This document shows positions 61,231 through 64,000 of a stretch of 64,000 nt of DNA, one piece after another (position 1 is the stretch's first letter; each line of letters starts with the position of its first letter). The notes beneath the pieces were generated by a model. That model was given only the letters and a program-made list of their open reading frames with translations. It searched no databases and was not told where the DNA came from. This DNA comes from Melaminivora jejuensis (GTDB lineage Bacteria; Pseudomonadota; Gammaproteobacteria; Burkholderiales; Burkholderiaceae_C). The position numbers and the translations under genes are program-made. Location of the stretch: assembly GCF_017811175.1 (NCBI RefSeq), contig NZ_JACWIJ010000002.1:434001-498000 (forward strand), in the 5' to 3' direction.

Positions 61231-61360
61231 AAAATTGGACAATCTTGTCCAAAAGTGGCGGAATTTGTCCAAATTTGGACAGTCCTGTCCAAAAGTGGCG
61301 GAATTTGTCCAAAACTGGACAGTCCTGTCCAAATTTGGACAATCTTGTCCAAAAGTGGCG
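61231..61360. repeat. Phased GGAC/GTCC repeat array
   Basis: The 130 bp are built from 10-bp blocks: AAAATTGGAC or AAATTTGGAC, AATCTTGTCC or AGTCCTGTCC, AAAAGTGGCG, GAATTTGTCC. They are arranged as two 40-bp units, one 20-bp unit and one 30-bp unit. Each contains a near-palindrome such as TTGGACAATCTTGTCCAA or TTGGACAGTCCTGTCCAA. Binding motifs therefore recur at exact 10- or 20-bp steps on one face of the helix. Short ORFs cross it, but their translations are merely the repeat. Confidence 0.9.
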
Positions 61361-61436
61361 CGGGCCAGCCTTCGGTCGCAATCGGGAAGGCCCGAGGTCA
61401 AATTTGAAAGATGCTGCTTTGGCGCTCTCATTTGCG

Positions 61437-61591
61437 TTGCACAACTCTCCCAGGCCGTGCTACGCTCGCCCTCACGCATGGTTTGCTAGGGCCATGCACC
61501 ACTTTCCAACACCGCTTTTGCGGAAATGTCTGGCAACTCTCGACCCGCAATGGGCGAAAGAAACGGCAGCTTCGGCTGACCCGTTTTTTTT
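61437..61591 (+). ncRNA. Candidate small RNA gene (promoter plus terminator, no protein)
   Basis: TTGCAC (61437-61442), 18 bp, TACGCT (61461-61466) form a possible sigma-70 promoter about 75 bp beyond the repeat array. A transcript would start near 61473 and end at the T-run at 61591, about 120 nt. It would include the hairpin ACCGCTTTTGCGG. No ORF with coding character lies within. The whole call is inference from the signals. Confidence 0.3.
61561..61591 (+). terminator. Rho-independent terminator (first of two)
   Basis: Stem AACGGCAGC / GCTG(AC)CCGTT around a TTCG tetraloop, followed by eight T. Confidence 0.8.
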
Positions 61592-61599
61592 GTTGCGCC

Positions 61600-61629
61600 C
61601 ACTGCCCTATAGGGGTAGTGCGCTTTTTT
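61600..61629 (+). terminator. Second terminator in tandem
   Basis: Stem CACTGCCC / GGGTAGTG (one G-T pair) followed by CGCTTTTTT, 9 bp after the preceding terminator. Confidence 0.7.
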
Positions 61630-62546
61630 GGAATTCACAACAGATCAACACAGAGTGCCTGATTTAGGTCGAATTCCTCAATGGCGACAAGCACTTACGC
61701 GCTTCGTTCAACACAGAGGCGGGCACAGAACCTGTTTATTGAATGATTTCGGCACTGAACTGCTGAAACTTTGAGCAACTTTGGTGTTGTTCTTGGCGGC
61801 TTGTGTGCTGCGTTTGGTGTGGCGCTGCGTGTGTGCTGCGGCTGTTTGTCGGGTGGTGCTGTTGGTGGTTCTGGTGCGAGGGAAAGCGTGCTGTGACTGC
61901 TGGGGTGCTGACGGTGAGTGGCTGTGGTGCTGCGCTGCGATCAGGGCTTGCTGGCGCTGGTGCTGGTGGCTGTTGGTTGGCAACGATGAAAGGAGGAGAT
62001 GGCGGGCTGCAAGGTGGGCTTGCTGGGGAGTGATGGGTGTGAGGGAGTTGGCGCTTTGCTGGCTCTTTGTGGCACCCTGCAGCTATGGAGATAGGGGAAC
62101 CTGCTGGATAGGCGTCCAGTGCGCGTGAGGGCTTGCCGAGTGTGGCGGGAGGTAGCGTGTAGGTTGGGTTCACGGCGGTGGTCTCGCAACCACGGGGGTC
62201 TGTTGGCTCTCGAAATAGCGGCTGGCCCGGTCTAGGGTGCTTTTCCAGGCGTCTGGGTTCTTCGGAGCTACGGGTTATGGAGGTCGCATTACCGTAAGGG
62301 TGCGGGCGTACAGTCGTGACACGGGCTGTACGTAGCGGTTAGGTTTCTTCAAGTGGGGTGTCGGGGGTGCAAATCCCCTCCCTTTCCAACGGGGTGAAGT
62401 TGGCGCGGAGCTGGCAGGCGTACTGCTGGCACAGGGAGGCGTTTTGGTCGCCTCGGGGGTAGTTGCGCCTGATCGGTTTTTGGGGATTGGCGCTTTGCCT
62501 GGTGGTGGGTTTTCTCTGGGCGCTCGGATACCCTGTGCCGTTTGCG
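61630..62546. other. GT-rich stretch without a recognisable gene
   Basis: From about 61770 to 62160 the plus strand is strikingly rich in G and T (runs like TTGGTGTGGCGCTGCGTGTG). The longest minus-strand ORF here (61736-62173) encodes only low-complexity Pro/His/Ser/Gln. From 62170 to 62400 there are several hairpins: GTGGT/ACCAC, CGTACAG/CTGTACG, and a T-arm-like GGGGG-TGCAAAT-CCCCT at 62364-62380. The stretch ends in a strong terminator at 62547. It could be a structured RNA; not identified. Confidence 0.4.
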
Positions 62547-62577
62547 ACCGGCCAAATTTAGCCGGTGCTATTTTTTT
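62547..62577 (+). terminator. Rho-independent terminator
   Basis: Stem ACCGGC / GCCGGT with an 8-nt loop, followed by GCTA and seven T. No protein gene lies upstream within 2 kb on this strand. Confidence 0.8.
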
Positions 62578-62661
62578 GCGGCTGGGCTGGAGAGTCGGCG
62601 GCGGACATGGCCTCTGCTGGCCTGGGCTGGCTGAATGCTGGTGAAGCCTTGGGGTGGCCTA

Positions 62662-62844
62662 TCACTGCGCATCCCCGCAGGACAAAAAAGCCGTATGGAC
62701 CGAGCAGCAGCCTGCGGCAACGCCCATCCACCAGGAAGATTGGCCGATGGTTTGCCATGTCTCCAGGGCAATGCCCATCAGGACAACAAGCAATCCGAAC
62801 GCCGGGCGCAGGACATCAATGGTGCATGTCTTGTTCGCTGGCAT
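62662..62844 (-). CDS. Possible tiny membrane protein
   Basis: A 60-residue ORF (MPANKTCTIDVLRPAFGLLV … VLMGIALETWQTIGQSSWWM) with one or two hydrophobic spans and several cysteines at the end (CCSVHTAFLSC). It overlaps the end of the upstream 82-residue ORF by 29 bp, as in a coupled pair. No family is recognised. Coding status is doubtful. Confidence 0.35.
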   Translation of the reverse strand: MPANKTCTIDVLRPAFGLLVVLMGIALETWQTIGQSSWWMGVAAGCCSVHTAFLSCGDAQ

Positions 62845-63064
62845 CGCGGGGTGGCGCTCCCTTCAAGCCATAGTCGCCCAGCGAGAAATACATCCCCAGT
62901 GTTGGCCCGAAGGGCAGGGCAGCCAACGCCAGCAAAACGAGATCGCCACGAAAGATGGCAGCAGCAGCGATCCAGGCAAGACAGATGCAATTGAGTAGCA
63001 AAAGCCGCTGGATGCTGCGGCGTGTAATGGGCGGCTGGTGGCGGGGCAGGCGCAGGAAAGACAT
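62816..63064 (-). CDS. Possible small membrane protein
   Basis: An 82-residue ORF. A basic N-terminus (MSFLRLPRHQPPITRRSIQR) is followed by two hydrophobic helices (LLLLNCICLAWIAAAAIFRG, LVLLALAALPFGPTLGMYFS) and a polar end. The positive-inside pattern is that of a real membrane protein, but the family is not recognised. It lies just inside the left end of the IS256-type element. Confidence 0.4.
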   Translation of the reverse strand: MSFLRLPRHQPPITRRSIQRLLLLNCICLAWIAAAAIFRGDLVLLALAALPFGPTLGMYFSLGDYGLKGAPPRDASEQDMHH

Positions 63065-63087
63065 AGCCCAGTATGGAGCAAGAAATG

Positions 63088-64000
63088 GGCGTGTCCGAAT
63101 TTTTGTGTAAACGGGTCGGACTTCAATTGACGGAGATGCGGTCTCCGAACTGAATGGTAAAGCGGGTCAGCGCGGCCTTTCAATCCCGGATGGGCATGGT
63201 CCACTTCTGGCTGATGTTGCGCAGCGCCAGGTAGAACAGCTTGGTCAGCGCCTCGTCGCTGGGGAACGAGCCCCGGTTCTTGGTCAGCTTCCTCAGGCTC
63301 ATGTTCACCGACTCGATGGCGTTGGTGGTGTAGATGACCTTGCGGATTTCCAGCGGGTAGTCAAAGAACGGGGTCAAGCGACTCCAGTTCCTGCGCCAGG
63401 ACTGGCCGATGGGCAGGTACTCGGCATCCCATCGGGCCTCGAACTATGCGAGCATCAGTTCGGCCTCCTCGGCGGTGGCGGCCGTGTAGATGCGGCGCAG
63501 GTCGGCCGCCACTTCCTTGCGGCGCTTGCATGAGACGTAGTTCAGGCTGTGGCGCACCATGTGAACGATGCACAGTTGTACCACCGCCTTGGGGAACACC
63601 GCCTCGATGGCGTCCGGGAAGCCCTTGAGCCCATCGACACAGGCAATGAAGATGTCCTGCACGCCCCGGTTGCGCAGTTCGGTCACAACCTGCAGCCAGA
63701 ACTTGGCACCCTCGGTCTGCGCCAGCCACAGACCCAGCACCTCCTTCTCGCCCGTCATGGTGATGCCGATGGCCAGGTACACCGCCTTGACCCGCACCGC
63801 GCCCTCGCGCACCTTCACGTGGATGCAGTCCAGATAGACGATGGGGTAAATCGGCTCCAGCGGTCTGGCCTGCCAGGCCTTGACCTCATCGGCCACGGCA
63901 TCGGTCACCGAGGAAATCAAGCTGGGTGAGACCTCGGTGCCATACATCTCTTCGAGATGGGCCTGTATCTCGCGCACCGTCATGCCACGGGCGTACAGCG
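63088..64000 (-). mobile_element. IS256-family insertion sequence (partial, runs off window end)
   Basis: Contains a degenerate Mutator/IS256-type transposase. The left end is placed near 63088, where GGCGTGTCCGAATTTTTGTG followed by TAAACGG resembles IS256-family terminal repeats. The other end and any target duplication are outside the window. Confidence 0.7.
63180..64000 (-). pseudogene. IS256-family transposase with an internal stop (partial)
   Basis: DDE transposase. The visible N-terminal side reads [40 protein letters not shown] (first Asp), [20 protein letters not shown] and [20 protein letters not shown] (second Asp). At 63444 a TAG follows AEEAELMLA where CAG (Gln) is expected. The same frame continues FEARWDAEYLPIGQSWRRNW to PLEIRKVIYTTNAIESVNMS (Glu) and ends KWTMPIRD at 63180. 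A single nonsense change thus separates the catalytic Glu from the rest; the enzyme is probably dead. Confidence 0.85.

Noticed and set aside
61231..61360. CRISPR array
   Set aside because: Blocks are themselves repeated with no unique spacers of constant length, and no cas gene is present.
61078..61479. Overlapping ORFs across the repeat array encoding FWTRLSKFGQ-like repeats
   Set aside because: The peptides only mirror the 10-bp DNA blocks, and both strands and several frames are open.
61736..62173. 145-codon minus-strand ORF
   Set aside because: Low-complexity Pro/His/Ser/Gln composition caused by the GT-rich complementary strand; no start signal or family features.
62341..62395. tRNA or tmRNA 3' end
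   Set aside because: A T-arm-like hairpin is present, but the loop is TGC instead of TTC and no matching acceptor 5' strand, anticodon arm or CCA could be found.

Overview
The window is a GC-rich stretch of bacterial chromosome. Its gene content and order (leuC-leuD-leuB-asd-fimV, alaA-hom-thrC, rpsF-priB-rpsR-rplI-dnaB, fimT-pilV-pilW-pilX-pilY1-pilE) point to a betaproteobacterium of the family Comamonadaceae (Acidovorax/Diaphorobacter/Melaminivora-like). The genus cannot be fixed from sequence reading alone. Most of the DNA is core housekeeping sequence.

Layout. 1-6.5 kb (minus strand): start of fimV, then asd, leuB, leuD and leuC, with a LysR regulator upstream of leuC. 6.6-9.4 kb: a J-domain membrane protein that appears frameshifted, and an MBL/beta-CASP exonuclease. 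9.4-14.8 kb (minus): a ubiquinone cluster, ubiD, ubiX, a DGC-type zinc/cysteine protein, ubiT, ubiV, ubiU, i.e. decarboxylation plus the O2-independent hydroxylation module. 15.1-16.5 kb: a tryptophanase. 16.5-21.3 kb: a defence/toxin-antitoxin islet with a truncated HicB-like antitoxin, a broken MmeI-like restriction-modification enzyme and a TacA/TacT pair. 21.4-25.2 kb (minus): dnaJ, dnaK, grpE. 25.4-28.7 kb (plus): rpsF-priB-rpsR-rplI, then dnaB. 28.7-32.3 kb (minus): a small membrane protein with a PIN-PhoH ATPase, a peroxiredoxin and an Mth938-like protein. 32.4-39.5 kb (plus): alaA, hom, a Phd/VapC pair, thrC, mobB, moeA, moaD. 39.5-46.3 kb: small conserved proteins, moaE, clpB, a frameshifted aldehyde dehydrogenase and a GNAT acetyltransferase. 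46.3-47.5 kb: an intact ISAs1-family element. 47.6-51.7 kb: dusC, a phospholipase D-like protein and ribD. 51.8-59.0 kb (minus): the minor-pilin operon. 59.2-64.0 kb: an accessory region with a tyrosine integrase preceded by four 12-bp repeats, a phased 10/20-bp repeat array, paired terminators, a GT-rich non-coding stretch, two tiny membrane-protein ORFs and a degenerate IS256-family transposase running off the end.

Two dispersed repeat families run through the window. R1 is about 50 bp (GATAGCT..GCGCTTG..CAAGGGTTTGA). R2 is a GC-rich palindrome (CTCTCCC..GGGAGAG). They lie mainly between genes but also inside coding sequence. R2 adds about 12 residues to ThrC and breaks the reading frame of the restriction enzyme. 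R1 supplies the start of pilW and is the target into which the ISAs1 element jumped.

The strongest candidates for something not yet described are (i) the helically phased GGAC/GTCC array at 61231-61360 with a possible small-RNA gene just downstream, and (ii) the DGC protein translationally coupled inside the anaerobic ubiquinone cluster. All family calls come from reading motifs and overall resemblance; no database search was run.
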